A stretch of 64,000 nt of DNA from Acinetobacter baylyi DSM 14961 = CIP 107474 (GTDB lineage Bacteria; Pseudomonadota; Gammaproteobacteria; Pseudomonadales; Moraxellaceae), in the NCBI RefSeq assembly GCF_000368685.1, contig NZ_KB849631.1, forward strand, positions 124,001-188,000. Reading direction: 5' to 3'. The translations under genes were made by a program, and so were the position numbers. Under the pieces are notes generated by a model. The model was not told the DNA's origin. It was given only the letters and a program-made list of their open reading frames with translations, and did no database searches. This document shows, one piece after another, positions 9,849 through 19,493 of this stretch (position 1 is the first letter of the stretch; each line of letters starts with the position of its first letter).

Positions 9849-10814
9849 CTAAAAAAAATTAAGAAAAAAATTAAATTTCTGATTTAATATCGCTCCAGGC
9901 TTAATCAGCAAATTATAAAAACAAACAAATAAGTAAGAAAAATAGATTATAAGAAAAAAATAATCCCTCTTATATAGATTCGATAAATATATAATAAAAA
10001 TTATTGAAAACATTTCAAAAAAACGAGTACTTACAGCTGGAAGTTGATAAAGAGAATAGTATAAAACAACCCCCATTAAAGTAGAAAAATATTCAAATGA
10101 AAAAACTTTAGATTTAAATTTTAAACTTACATAAATCAGAAAAAATAATTGCAACATTGGCAACAATGCAAAAAAATTAAAATAGTTATAAACATCGAAA
10201 TCAATATATGATTCCACTCTTTCCCCACCAAATATCTTTATATAATATATAAAACACAAATTAAATATCACATATAGAAAAATAGATAATTTTGTAATCT
10301 TTTTAATTGAAAATAAATACGTTATTACCAAAGGAAAAATAGATAAATGAACTAAAACTGATGAAAACAAAAAGATATATTTAATTATGCTACTACGCAC
10401 AGAGTAAATTGCGTATAATGCTAATGCTAATGCTAATGCTATACGTATTTGGATATAGTCATGTAAAAACAAATATAAAGAACAGTATAAAAACAACAGA
10501 GCTATAATATTATGTGTACTTTTCGCAAAAGCGGAAAATTTTAAATATAAAGTTGAAGCTGCACAAAAAAACACAAACACATTGAAACCAAAACCTGAAA
10601 AGAACTTATTAATAATTAAAAAAAATGGGTCTTTTAAGGAAAAAATAATCTCGTTAAAACTACTTGCACTTGCTTGATTAAAATAATCAACATAAACATA
10701 GTAGTCGAGCCAGATTGAATTATCCTTTAAACCAACAAGAAAAATCAATATTGGAATAAAAATAAAATAATAAGAAAAATTCTTAAAAATGATATTATCA
10801 TTTGAAATATTCAT
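9849..10814 (-). CDS. wzy: Wzy-type polysaccharide polymerase (EpsG family)
   Basis: A 321-residue integral membrane protein with about ten hydrophobic spans and no soluble domain. The pattern FLHDYIQIRIALALALALYAIY and the LVHLSIFPL segment resemble EpsG/Wzy polymerases, which join repeat units on the periplasmic face of the inner membrane. Position supports it: this is the only unassigned polytopic protein of the locus, among glycosyltransferases and with separate flippase genes. Wzy proteins are poorly conserved, so the call rests on topology and context. Codon use is very AT-rich. A four-copy hexanucleotide repeat encodes the Ala-Leu run. Confidence 0.75.
   Translation of the reverse strand: MNISNDNIIFKNFSYYFIFIPILIFLVGLKDNSIWLDYYVYVDYFNQASASSFNEIIFSLKDPFFLIINKFFSGFGFNVFVFFCAASTLYLKFSAFAKSTHNIIALLFLYCSLYLFLHDYIQIRIALALALALYAIYSVRSSIIKYIFLFSSVLVHLSIFPLVITYLFSIKKITKLSIFLYVIFNLCFIYYIKIFGGERVESYIDFDVYNYFNFFALLPMLQLFFLIYVSLKFKSKVFSFEYFSTLMGVVLYYSLYQLPAVSTRFFEMFSIIFIIYLSNLYKRDYFFLIIYFSYLFVCFYNLLIKPGAILNQKFNFFLNFF
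10417..10440. repeat. Hexanucleotide microsatellite inside wzy
   Basis: Four tandem copies of AATGCT encode an alternating Ala-Leu run in a membrane span of the polymerase. Because the unit is six bases, copy changes keep the reading frame. Confidence 0.9.
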
Positions 10815-10833
10815 ATATCAGACCACTATATAA

Positions 10834-11781
10834 TCAGAAAAATAAAAAATTTAGATAATTAATACCTCTCTTTATTTCTCCTCTCCTAAATCTATTTGCA
10901 ACTATCAAAAATATTGAAAATCTAACATAAAAATAATAATTCCCATAAAATCTCTTTGATATTAACAACCGATTTCTGACACTATAATAATCAGCTATAT
11001 CACTTTTACCTTTTCCTGTAGATGCTCCATGTTTATGGTATACAATACTTTTACTTGCAATACCCACGTCTAAATTTTTCTGTCTAATTCGATTACAAAT
11101 ATCGATTTCTTCATAATATAGAAAATAATCTTCACACATAAGTCCGACTTGTTGTAAGCACAGTCGGTTAAACATCATAGAAGCACCAATAACATAATCT
11201 ACTTTCTTTTCATAATTTAGCTCATCAATATTTTCATCTATTGCGAGCTCATTTCCTATTTCTTTTGTCGTACAAAACTTAGGATTTATTATTCCACCAA
11301 TACCTTGTACTTTTGTTCTATTTTCAAATTCAACTAATTTTGAGCCAACAACACCATATTTTCTATTCGATTCAAATTTATCAATTAAATAATCCAAACT
11401 ATCCGATGCAACTTCAGTATCATTATTTAAAATCCATACATATTGCATAGCTTCTTGATTAAGAGCAAATCTTACCCCTCTATTATTCCCACCCGCATAA
11501 CCATAATTTTTTTCATTTTTAATTAAAACAATTTTATAATTTGAGTTCTTATAATTAGGAATTTCATTTTCAGAAATAATCAAATTAGAAATATTAGTTT
11601 GATCTAAAACAAAATTTTTAATTTCTTCATATGACTCTTTTTTTGAATCATTGTCACATACGACTATAGTTACATCTTCAATTCTGTTTAGATTTAGAAC
11701 ACTTTTGATACAATGAATTGTATCCTGTGCAGAGTTCCAATTCAAAATTACAACATATACCGAAGAATAATTAATATTCAT
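10834..11781 (-). CDS. Glycosyltransferase family 2
   Basis: About 315 residues from the chosen start. SSVYVVILNWNSAQDTIHC is the opening beta-alpha unit of GT2 enzymes, IVVCDNDSKKESYE the nucleotide site, WILNNDTEVASDSLDYL the DxD-like region, and YFLYYEEIDICNRIRQK the catalytic segment. The ATG at 11781 is preferred to one at 11817 because the family fold starts there and a GGGAG-like ribosome site lies upstream; it overlaps the preceding GT4 gene by 11 bases. It resembles rhamnosyl- or galactosyltransferases of O-antigen loci; specificity is unknown. Confidence 0.85.
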   Translation of the reverse strand: MNINYSSVYVVILNWNSAQDTIHCIKSVLNLNRIEDVTIVVCDNDSKKESYEEIKNFVLDQTNISNLIISENEIPNYKNSNYKIVLIKNEKNYGYAGGNNRGVRFALNQEAMQYVWILNNDTEVASDSLDYLIDKFESNRKYGVVGSKLVEFENRTKVQGIGGIINPKFCTTKEIGNELAIDENIDELNYEKKVDYVIGASMMFNRLCLQQVGLMCEDYFLYYEEIDICNRIRQKNLDVGIASKSIVYHKHGASTGKGKSDIADYYSVRNRLLISKRFYGNYYFYVRFSIFLIVANRFRRGEIKRGINYLNFLFF

Positions 11782-12850
11782 ATAATAGGTGCTCCCATTT
11801 CTTTGAAATTTCATCAATTGAATAGCTTTTGGCTATCTCCAGAGCCTCTATCTGATCTTGTAAAATTTGCTTATCTGAAATATGTTTTCCATCTAAAATC
11901 TGGATAGCTTTTTCTACAAAACTACTTTCAGTAAAAATATTCTTATTTAAGAATTTAGTACCTAAAATAATTTTAGGTCCATTGTGATCTGTACATAATG
12001 GAATGCATCCACATGCCATTGCTTCAATAATAACCATACCAAAAAGCTCTTCCCAATCTTTTGTTCTTTTTGATGGGAGCAATAAGTATTTAGTATTGTT
12101 AAAAATTTCTGCAATCTTTCTTCTATCTGAAATATAACCTAGAAATTGAATATTATGATTTCTAAGTAAACTCTGTTTAATTTTTTCTTCTTCAGAGCCA
12201 GCTCCAACAAACACCACCTTTAGATTAGATAAGGTCTCTGATATTTTTAAAATATCAGATATTCCTTTGCTCTCTATAAGCCGACCAACATAAACTACAT
12301 CATTTTCCCGAAATGAATCGTTTTGATTATAAAAAACACTCTCATCATATGAATGGTAAACAATCTCTATCTTAGATCTCTCGACCCTCATATGCTCAAT
12401 AAGTTGATCTCTAACCGTTTGTGTCACTACAGCAATATTTTTTACAGTATTTTTTAAAAAAAATTGCCACTGCAATGCAATGTATTTTTTGATAATTGGT
12501 TTTGGCTCGTATGGAAATTTACTACCGTCCCATATATGCCAAGAGGTATGATAAGTAACATTTGCAAATTTTAAAATACGATTAAAAAAAATGATCCTCC
12601 AGTTCTCTGGAGCAATTCCGATAATTACATTAGTATTTTTTAAATAATTTGGAAATAAAAAACAAAATACAAAGAAGAAAAAATCTTTGATTGCTTTTTT
12701 GATCAATGAAAGATTTTTTTTCTTTAATCCCCGATAGATTAATTTAAGAGTTAAGAACTCACGAAAACAAACTGACTCTTGTTTCTTTTTAGCAGCAGCT
12801 ACAGCCCCCATATAATGAGAAGGTTCGCCATGTTCATGAATAATTAGCAT
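11771..12850 (-). CDS. Glycosyltransferase family 4
   Basis: A 359-residue GT4 enzyme. It opens MLIIHEHGEPSHYMGAVAAA, has VVYVGRLIESKGISDILKI at the start of the donor domain and DWEELFGMVIIEAMACGCIP carrying the E-x7-E motif. A hydrophobic stretch at about residues 55-72 (phenylalanine-rich) may associate with the membrane. It lies 13 bases downstream of rmlC and overlaps the GT2 gene, so it belongs to the rml-containing operon. The abrupt fall in GC from rmlC into this gene marks a boundary between conserved and strain-specific capsule genes. Confidence 0.85.
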   Translation of the reverse strand: MLIIHEHGEPSHYMGAVAAAKKKQESVCFREFLTLKLIYRGLKKKNLSLIKKAIKDFFFFVFCFLFPNYLKNTNVIIGIAPENWRIIFFNRILKFANVTYHTSWHIWDGSKFPYEPKPIIKKYIALQWQFFLKNTVKNIAVVTQTVRDQLIEHMRVERSKIEIVYHSYDESVFYNQNDSFRENDVVYVGRLIESKGISDILKISETLSNLKVVFVGAGSEEEKIKQSLLRNHNIQFLGYISDRRKIAEIFNNTKYLLLPSKRTKDWEELFGMVIIEAMACGCIPLCTDHNGPKIILGTKFLNKNIFTESSFVEKAIQILDGKHISDKQILQDQIEALEIAKSYSIDEISKKWEHLLYEY

Positions 12851-12863
12851 TAATCTATATCAC

Positions 12864-13427
12864 TTAAAATTTATCAGCTTGAATCAGTTGTGGTGCTAAA
12901 CGATCTTTATCGGTCAAAAGAATTTCTAGGTCTTTTTCAATAGGCCATTCAATATTAATCGTTTCATCATTCCATACAATGGATCGCTCACATTCTTTAG
13001 AGTAATAATCTGTCGTCTTGTATAAAAACTGAGTATTATCTTCTAAAGCAATAAAGCCATGTGCAAACCCTGCTGGAATCCAAAACTGTTTATGGTTATC
13101 TGCCGTCAGTTCAACTCCGACCCATTCACCAAATGTAGATGAATTTTCACGAATATCTACTGCAACATCCCACGCTCGACCTTGTACTACCCGCACCAAT
13201 TTGCCTTGAGCATGCGGGTTGAGCTGATAGTGCAATCCACGAAGTACCCCTTTTTTAGAAAAGGAATGATTGTCCTGAACAAACTTAGGTATATCCAAAC
13301 CACGTTCAGTCAATGCCTGCTCAAATACTTGCTGATTAAAGCTTTCCATAAACCAGCCACGATCATCACCAAATACCCGTGGTTCAAAGATGAGTAAATC
13401 TTTGATTTTAGTTTCAATAATATTCAT
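12864..13427 (-). CDS. rmlC: dTDP-4-dehydrorhamnose 3,5-epimerase
   Basis: A 187-residue cupin enzyme for the third step of dTDP-L-rhamnose synthesis. Characteristic segments are FEPRVFGDDRGWFMESFN, the catalytic-histidine loop GVLRGLHYQLNPHAQGKLV, and PAGFAHGFIALEDNTQFLYK. Length equals the family norm. It follows rmlA after about 70 bases in the order rmlB-rmlD-rmlA-rmlC, with all four genes on the minus strand. Confidence 0.97.
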   Translation of the reverse strand: MNIIETKIKDLLIFEPRVFGDDRGWFMESFNQQVFEQALTERGLDIPKFVQDNHSFSKKGVLRGLHYQLNPHAQGKLVRVVQGRAWDVAVDIRENSSTFGEWVGVELTADNHKQFWIPAGFAHGFIALEDNTQFLYKTTDYYSKECERSIVWNDETINIEWPIEKDLEILLTDKDRLAPQLIQADKF

Positions 13428-13497
13428 ATTTTTACCTGATTGATAATCGGCAAGAAGTGATTTATTTCATTATAAATCACTTCTGCCAATTTAAGGG

Positions 13498-14397
13498 TTA
13501 AGCTTTATTTGACTGGTCTTTATATAACTTAAGCAAATACTGCCCATAGCCTGTTTTTTTGAAAAACTCGCCACGTGCTTTAAGCTGATCTGCGTTAATC
13601 CAGCCATTATTAAATGAAATCTCTTCCAGACTCGCCACCTTTAAGCCCTGACGATGCTCAATGGTCTGTACAAACTGGCTTGCTTCCAATAGTGAGTCAT
13701 GTGTACCTGTATCTAACCATGCAAAACCACGGCCAAGTACTTCTACATTGAGATTATTTTGCTGTAGGTACACATTATTCACATCTGTAATTTCGAGCTC
13801 ACCACGGTGGGAGGGTTTGATATTTTTCGCAATTTCAACCACAGTGTTATCGTAAAAATAGAGACCGGTAACCGCATAGTTAGACTTGGGCTGCTCAGGT
13901 TTTTCTTCAATACTTAATGCTTTACCATTTTCATCAAAATCGACCACGCCAAAGCGCTCTGGATCATTGACATAATAACCAAATACCGTTGCACCTGTCT
14001 GCTGCTCGGCCGCACGCTTAAGCTGCTGACCAAAACTTTGGCCATAGAAAATATTATCACCTAAGATTAATGTAACGTTATCTTGCCCAATAAATTCTTC
14101 ACCCAATATAAACGCTTGTGCCAAGCCATCTGGTGATGGCTGTACTTTATAAGAGAGACGAATACCCAGTTCCTCACCCGTTCCCAATAATTTTTCAAAA
14201 TTTGGTAGGTCTTCTGGTGTTGAAATAATTAAAATATCTTGAATCCCTGCCAGCATAAGCACTGACAATGGATAATAGATCATTGGTTTATCATAGATTG
14301 GCAATAACTGCTTAGATGTACCCATGGTAATTGGGTACAAGCGTGTACCTGAGCCACCCGCCAGAATAATACCTTTACGTTGTTTTGATGCTGTCAT
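13498..14397 (-). CDS. rmlA: Glucose-1-phosphate thymidylyltransferase
   Basis: A 299-residue nucleotidyltransferase making dTDP-glucose from glucose-1-phosphate and dTTP, the first step to dTDP-rhamnose. It shows the [20 protein letters not shown] signature, LGDNIFYG, and the C-terminal [15 protein letters not shown] segment. Its start lies directly against the rmlD stop. It is probably feedback-inhibited by dTDP-rhamnose as in its family; nothing in the sequence shows local regulation. Confidence 0.97.
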   Translation of the reverse strand: MTASKQRKGIILAGGSGTRLYPITMGTSKQLLPIYDKPMIYYPLSVLMLAGIQDILIISTPEDLPNFEKLLGTGEELGIRLSYKVQPSPDGLAQAFILGEEFIGQDNVTLILGDNIFYGQSFGQQLKRAAEQQTGATVFGYYVNDPERFGVVDFDENGKALSIEEKPEQPKSNYAVTGLYFYDNTVVEIAKNIKPSHRGELEITDVNNVYLQQNNLNVEVLGRGFAWLDTGTHDSLLEASQFVQTIEHRQGLKVASLEEISFNNGWINADQLKARGEFFKKTGYGQYLLKLYKDQSNKA

Positions 14398-15306
14398 TTA
14401 TAGGGTCTCTTTAATCATATGCTCAACACCTTGCTGCCATTGAGGAAGGTGTAAAGCAAACATTTGTTGGAGTTTCTGAGTATTTAATCTTGAGTTGAGC
14501 GGTCGAACTGCTGGTGTAGGATAATCAACTGTCGATATTGGCTTCACTGTTTTAAGCTGAAGTGCTAATCCATGTGCTTTGGCAACATCAAAGATATAAT
14601 TTGCATAAGCATACCAAGATGTCTCACCCTGAGCGGCCAAATGATAATGACCGAGCAAATGCTTTTGCTGAAGTTGTGGCTGCAAAGCATAATAACGAAC
14701 AATTTGTGCTGTCACATCTGCAATTAAAGCTGCGCCAGTAGGTGCACCAATCTGATCATCAATAATGCTAAGTTCATCTTTACTTTGAGCCAGCTTAAGC
14801 ATGGTTTTTATAAAGTTATGACCACGTGAAGCATACACCCAGCTTGTACGTAAATTGATAAACTTTACCTGACTTTGTTCAAGCGCAATCTCACCATTTC
14901 GTTTGGTTTTTCCATACGCATTTTGAGGTTCTGTCGTATCATCTTCCTGCCAAGCTGCTGTGCCCTGTCCATTAAATACATAATCTGTAGAATAATGTAT
15001 GAGTAAAGCATCTATTGCTTTGCATTGCTCGGCCAAATGCTTCACAGCAATATGATTGACCAAATCGGCCTGTTCAACCTCTGACTCTGCTTTATCAACC
15101 GCCGTATATGCAGTTGCATTGAGCACAATATCAGGTTGGAATGTTTGTATCACTTTTTCAATGGCTTCAAAATTTGTGATATCACCACTAAAGCCATGCT
15201 CAACATCTTCATATCGATCTAAAGCAATAACTTCACCTAAGGGCTGAAGCGATCGTTGTAATTCCCAGCCGACTTGTCCATTTTTGCCCAATATCAGTAT
15301 TTTCAT
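14398..15306 (-). CDS. rmlD: dTDP-4-dehydrorhamnose reductase
   Basis: About 302 residues, an extended SDR reducing the keto-rhamnose to dTDP-L-rhamnose. The NAD(P) motif GKNGQVGWELQ lies near the N-terminus, with STDYVFNGQG and YGKTKRNGE (Tyr-x3-Lys) in the active site. The start at 15306 is chosen because MKILILGKNGQ is the family N-terminus and AAGAG lies nine bases upstream; a longer reading from 15324 adds six atypical residues. It directly abuts rmlA. Confidence 0.96.
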   Translation of the reverse strand: MKILILGKNGQVGWELQRSLQPLGEVIALDRYEDVEHGFSGDITNFEAIEKVIQTFQPDIVLNATAYTAVDKAESEVEQADLVNHIAVKHLAEQCKAIDALLIHYSTDYVFNGQGTAAWQEDDTTEPQNAYGKTKRNGEIALEQSQVKFINLRTSWVYASRGHNFIKTMLKLAQSKDELSIIDDQIGAPTGAALIADVTAQIVRYYALQPQLQQKHLLGHYHLAAQGETSWYAYANYIFDVAKAHGLALQLKTVKPISTVDYPTPAVRPLNSRLNTQKLQQMFALHLPQWQQGVEHMIKETL

Positions 15307-15324
15307 GTGACCCATCTCTTTCAC

Positions 15325-16395
15325 CTAGGCTTGGTATTGGTTTTGTACCCAGTTTTGGTACTCGCCGCTTTGCACATGCTTTACCCATTCCTGATTTGCC
15401 AGATACCATTCAACTGTTTTACGCAATCCAGATTCAAAAGTCTCTTGAGGCACCCAACCCAGATCTTTCTTAATTTTACTGGCATCAATGGCATAACGTA
15501 AGTCATGTCCAGGGCGATCTTTTACATAAGTGATCAGATCCTGATAGTTTGCAATACCTTCTGGCTTATTGGGTGCTAGCTCTTCAAGTAAATTGCAAAT
15601 CGCTTTCACGACATCAATATTTTGCTGTTCATTGTGCCCACCAATATTATAAGTTTCTCCAACCTTAGCTTCAGTTACAACTTTATATAAGGCACGTGCA
15701 TGATCTTCAACATACAACCAATCACGAATCTGGGCACCATTCCCATAAACAGGTAAAGGCTTGCCAGCAAGTGCATTTAGAATAACAAGCGGAATAAGCT
15801 TTTCTGGAAAGTGGTATGGTCCATAGTTATTAGAACAATTCGTTAATACCACAGGTAAGCCATAGGTACGATGCCAAGCACGTACTAAATGGTCAGAGCT
15901 GGCTTTACTTGCAGAATACGGAGAGCTCGGTGCATATGGTGTGGTTTCCACAAATAAATCTTCTGTACCTTCCAAATCACCATACACTTCATCTGTTGAA
16001 ATATGATGAAAGCGGAACTCTGCTTTTTTATCTTGTGCCAGACCATTCCAATAATGTCTTGCAGCTTCTAATAACTGATAAGTTCCAAGAATATTGGTTT
16101 CAATAAATGCTGCTGGTCCTGTAATCGAACGGTCAACATGTGACTCTGCTGCCAGGTGCATAACAGCATCTGGTTGAAACGTTTCAAACAACTGATCTAA
16201 TGCCGCACGATCACAGATATCTGTTTGAGAAAACTGATAGCGTGAATTGTCTGCGACTTTCGCCAATGACTCCAAATTACCAGCATAAGTTAGTTTATCG
16301 ACATTAAGTACAGTATTATCAGTATTCTGAATAATATGACGTACCACTGCCGAACCAATAAAACCAGCACCACCTGTTATTAATATTTTCATCAT
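15325..16395 (-). CDS. rmlB: dTDP-glucose 4,6-dehydratase
   Basis: A 356-residue extended SDR for the second step of dTDP-rhamnose synthesis. It shows [15 protein letters not shown] at the N-terminus, [15 protein letters not shown], the catalytic [31 protein letters not shown] and [15 protein letters not shown], all diagnostic of RmlB. The first residues are MMK, so the start may be one codon later. First of the rmlBDAC set, it follows the Wzx gene after about 30 bases. Confidence 0.97.
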   Translation of the reverse strand: MMKILITGGAGFIGSAVVRHIIQNTDNTVLNVDKLTYAGNLESLAKVADNSRYQFSQTDICDRAALDQLFETFQPDAVMHLAAESHVDRSITGPAAFIETNILGTYQLLEAARHYWNGLAQDKKAEFRFHHISTDEVYGDLEGTEDLFVETTPYAPSSPYSASKASSDHLVRAWHRTYGLPVVLTNCSNNYGPYHFPEKLIPLVILNALAGKPLPVYGNGAQIRDWLYVEDHARALYKVVTEAKVGETYNIGGHNEQQNIDVVKAICNLLEELAPNKPEGIANYQDLITYVKDRPGHDLRYAIDASKIKKDLGWVPQETFESGLRKTVEWYLANQEWVKHVQSGEYQNWVQNQYQA

Positions 16396-16424
16396 TATTA
16401 CTCCGATAAAAAATTAAAATAAAA

Positions 16425-17675
16425 TTACAAGTATTTATTTCTCTTAAAATAGAAAAACAAATATAAAGCAAATAAAAAAACCAAAATCAACTCTGTTAAA
16501 AAAACTGATAAAGCAATACCATACACACCATAATTGGAAATTAAAAAATACAGATAAGTAAAGTGAAAAAACAAACCAATCAAGTAGAATCTTTTTAATA
16601 CAAATGCCCTACCTAAAGGTATTATATTTAAATTAACCAAAACCATAGCGACTCCAACTATAGCTTGAGATAAAATCATAATATTCAGCAGCTTTATTAA
16701 TTCTTCCACATGACTAAAAAATAGATTATAAATAGAGTTTCCAATCCAAATATTAAGCAAAAACCCAATAAAAGAAACAACAAGAAAAAAGGTAATAATT
16801 TTAGAAGATAGCTTAATACTTTCCCAGTATTTATGCTGATTAGCTAAAGTACAGAATTTACTGTAAAATGCCTGAATAAATGGACCAAAAACCATTTTCA
16901 AAGTACTAGAAATTTTATCTGCTATACTATAAAGTCCAAGAAAAGCATCTCCAAAAAAATATTTAACAAATAATGGATTTAAATAAGTAAAGCCCAAAGT
17001 AATTGAAGATGCAAGGAAAATATGATAGCTATCTTTTACAAGAAGAAAAGAATATGATAAATCAAATAATTTATAGTCAATAGCTGTTATTTTCTTTTTT
17101 ATCAAATAATATAAAGAAAAGAAACCAATTAGAATTGAAGAAAAAAATTGCACCCAAATACAATACATCAGATCGTCTTTAACTTTAACAGTAAATATTA
17201 TTAAGAAAAAAGATATCAATCGAAAAAAAACAGTAATTAAGGCAAGTGCTGAATTTTTACCTATAGCCTGATAAAGCCAAGCAGATGATAATACTGTACC
17301 TAATGTAGTTAAACTGGAAATTAATAAGATATTTTTATCAATATCACTAAAAACAATAAAATCAAAAGATAGGAAAAAAACTGTAAAAATTATTATAAAA
17401 ATCGAAATAAAAAATTTAATACTTTGTGTATTATTAAATATTTTATCCCTGTCCCTTGCATCCGAAACTGCGAACTTCTGAGCAGATGATTGGTTGAATC
17501 CAAAATCGACAATAAAAATCATCAATAAGCTACATATTTGATAGAAACTTAATTTACCATAACCATCCAAACCTAAAATTTTCACCAAATAGGTCATTAA
17601 AAAAATAGGTAATACAAAATTAACTATTTGTATTAAATACAGATATCCTACTTCTTTTAACTCTTTGGATTTCAT
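16425..17675 (-). CDS. wzx: Wzx-type capsule repeat-unit flippase (PST family)
   Basis: About 416 residues and twelve or so hydrophobic spans. The N-terminus LYLIQIVNFVLPIFLMTYLV and the GLDGYGKLSFYQICSLL and DFGFNQSSAQKFA segments are typical of polysaccharide transporters that move undecaprenyl-PP-linked repeat units across the inner membrane. The start at 17675 is chosen because it overlaps the upstream glycosyltransferase stop as ATGA. It is AT-rich like other strain-specific genes. It is the second flippase of this locus, beside the MurJ-like protein at 2590-3885. Confidence 0.9.
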   Translation of the reverse strand: MKSKELKEVGYLYLIQIVNFVLPIFLMTYLVKILGLDGYGKLSFYQICSLLMIFIVDFGFNQSSAQKFAVSDARDRDKIFNNTQSIKFFISIFIIIFTVFFLSFDFIVFSDIDKNILLISSLTTLGTVLSSAWLYQAIGKNSALALITVFFRLISFFLIIFTVKVKDDLMYCIWVQFFSSILIGFFSLYYLIKKKITAIDYKLFDLSYSFLLVKDSYHIFLASSITLGFTYLNPLFVKYFFGDAFLGLYSIADKISSTLKMVFGPFIQAFYSKFCTLANQHKYWESIKLSSKIITFFLVVSFIGFLLNIWIGNSIYNLFFSHVEELIKLLNIMILSQAIVGVAMVLVNLNIIPLGRAFVLKRFYLIGLFFHFTYLYFLISNYGVYGIALSVFLTELILVFLFALYLFFYFKRNKYL

Positions 17676-18601
17676 AAAAACAACCATACCAAATAACTTA
17701 GGATGAGAGGTTCACCAAATTTAATCTGCTTAAAAATTTTATTTTTTTCTAAAAAAGGCATATTACCTTTAAGGAAATCATAAAATCTATTACTTTCGTA
17801 AGAAAGAATTTTATTTGAACAAGTTTTATCAATATAAATTTCCATCTTTTTCTTATGTAATAATCCCTTATCAAGTAAGTCTCTGAAATTCAATATACTC
17901 TTTATCTGCCTTAATATATTAATATTCATGCCTGGCACACCAACTGTATTTCCTCCATGTTGTCTATATTTAATTAAGGGTTCATCTAAATAAGCAATTT
18001 TCCCATAAAAAGATGCAACAAAAGCAAGCCACCAATCATGCATTCTAAAGTTTTCAGGTAATGGTTGAATCGACTCTAATAAAGATTTATTTACAACCAT
18101 TGCACAACCAGGAATATGATTGCTTAGTAAAAAATCAAATGGAGAACTACACATCGAACTCTTGATAGAGTTTCGATAGAACGAATCAGCTATAATATTC
18201 AATGATCGATCTACTATCTGTAAATCACTAAATACTAAAGTTGGAACTTTTATATTATTTTTATATTCATGCTTTTGAATGTGATCTAACATCTTTTGAA
18301 TTTTATCTTTCATCCAAAAATCATCTTGATCACATAAAAAAATATATTCTGAATTACAGTGACCTAATATCTTTAAAAAATTTTTTGAAGCACCCAACCC
18401 TTTTATATTATCTTTATAAATTTTTAATTTACCTTGTTCATATAATTTATGATTTTCACACAAAGTTAAAGTATTATCTGTTGAGCCATCATCCCTTAAA
18501 TGAATCATAAAATCTTGATATGTTTGATTAGAAATTGAATTCAACATTTCTTGAATATATTTCTCACCATTATATGTCGCAAGAGCAATATCAATTAGCA
18601 T
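17672..18601 (-). CDS. Glycosyltransferase family 2
   Basis: About 309 residues from the chosen start. IALATYNGEKYIQEMLNSI is the classic GT2 opening, followed by HLRDDGSTDNTL, LCDQDDFWMKDKI (DxD region) and MHDWWLAFVASFYGK (acceptor/catalytic region). The ATG at 18601 has GGTGAG seven bases upstream and is preferred over in-frame starts at 18613 and 18655. It overlaps both neighbours by a few bases. The family includes rhamnosyl- and glucosyltransferases such as RfbF/RgpB; the substrate is not determinable. Confidence 0.88.
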   Translation of the reverse strand: MLIDIALATYNGEKYIQEMLNSISNQTYQDFMIHLRDDGSTDNTLTLCENHKLYEQGKLKIYKDNIKGLGASKNFLKILGHCNSEYIFLCDQDDFWMKDKIQKMLDHIQKHEYKNNIKVPTLVFSDLQIVDRSLNIIADSFYRNSIKSSMCSSPFDFLLSNHIPGCAMVVNKSLLESIQPLPENFRMHDWWLAFVASFYGKIAYLDEPLIKYRQHGGNTVGVPGMNINILRQIKSILNFRDLLDKGLLHKKKMEIYIDKTCSNKILSYESNRFYDFLKGNMPFLEKNKIFKQIKFGEPLILSYLVWLFL

Positions 18602-19463
18602 GATTCTCACCATTTTGTGTTTTATTAATCTGATTACAACAACGAGGATGTACACCAGAAAAAAAAGTATTCAAAATAATTAATATATTAGAAAATCTTA
18701 AATATAAAATCTCTCTCAATATTCTCTTTCCTATTCTTAGGAGACGAAGTTCTGAGTAGTGTTTTACTGTTAAGACCTCATCATATAATCTTTCCTTTTT
18801 ACGCCATTTAGCAATCACTCCCTCAGCACCGGATAAAGAATGATTTAAAAAAGTTTGAGTAGAAATTAAAAAACCATCTCTTCCAAGTTTATTTAAGCGT
18901 CTAAAAAAGCTAAAATCTACGCCATACAGCGCAAATTTTGGATCAAAGAGTTCTAAATTATATTTTTTGAAAGTATTTTTTATTTTATTAGAAATGATAA
19001 GACCTGATCCTATCGAGAACAACTCACCTCTGCTTTCTATTACACCATTTTCAGAAATTATTTGCTCATTAAGTTTCGGATAATACTGCTTTTTATCAAT
19101 AATCGACATTATCTTTGGTAATTCAAGATCAATATTATTCATTTGGAATAAAAATTTTTCATAGCTCGAATTAATTTCTGTATCATCATCAAATAACACA
19201 TAATAATCTGCATCAATAGCGTTTATAAAATCATTATAAATCCAGCTTAATGGTTTATTCTGAATTTGATTTTCAAATTCTACATGCTTATGTTTTTTAG
19301 ATAACGCTATAAAAAAAGGATCATGGCCATCTAAACTTTCTGGTCCATTATTTACGATCAGCAATTGATCCAGTTGATGTGAAAATTTGATTAAACTTTG
19401 TAACGTTTTAGATTCTTCAAAACGCTTTCCATACAATATCACTACCATGGCAATTGTTTTCAT
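18591..19463 (-). CDS. Glycosyltransferase family 2-like protein
   Basis: About 290 residues. IAMVVILYGKRFEESKTLQS and LLIVNNGPESLDG fit the nucleotide-binding half of a GT2 fold, and YYVLFDDDTEIN supplies the DxD motif. The C-terminal half (FALYGVDFSFFRRLNKLGRD, then a HSLSGAEG segment) is less typical. It is the first gene after ugd, about 30 bases downstream, and overlaps the next GT2 gene by 11 bases. The start may be 19475 (MDTIMK) or 19463; the latter matches the fold and has a weak GGAT site. Confidence 0.78.
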   Translation of the reverse strand: MKTIAMVVILYGKRFEESKTLQSLIKFSHQLDQLLIVNNGPESLDGHDPFFIALSKKHKHVEFENQIQNKPLSWIYNDFINAIDADYYVLFDDDTEINSSYEKFLFQMNNIDLELPKIMSIIDKKQYYPKLNEQIISENGVIESRGELFSIGSGLIISNKIKNTFKKYNLELFDPKFALYGVDFSFFRRLNKLGRDGFLISTQTFLNHSLSGAEGVIAKWRKKERLYDEVLTVKHYSELRLLRIGKRILREILYLRFSNILIILNTFFSGVHPRCCNQINKTQNGENHAN

Positions 19464-19493
19464 AATCGTATCCATATCTCAAAATTGTATGAA

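Noticed and set aside
10417-10440. Phase-variable microsatellite in wzy
   Set aside because: The unit is six bases and the run encodes Ala-Leu, so copy changes would not shift the frame; on/off switching is not expected.
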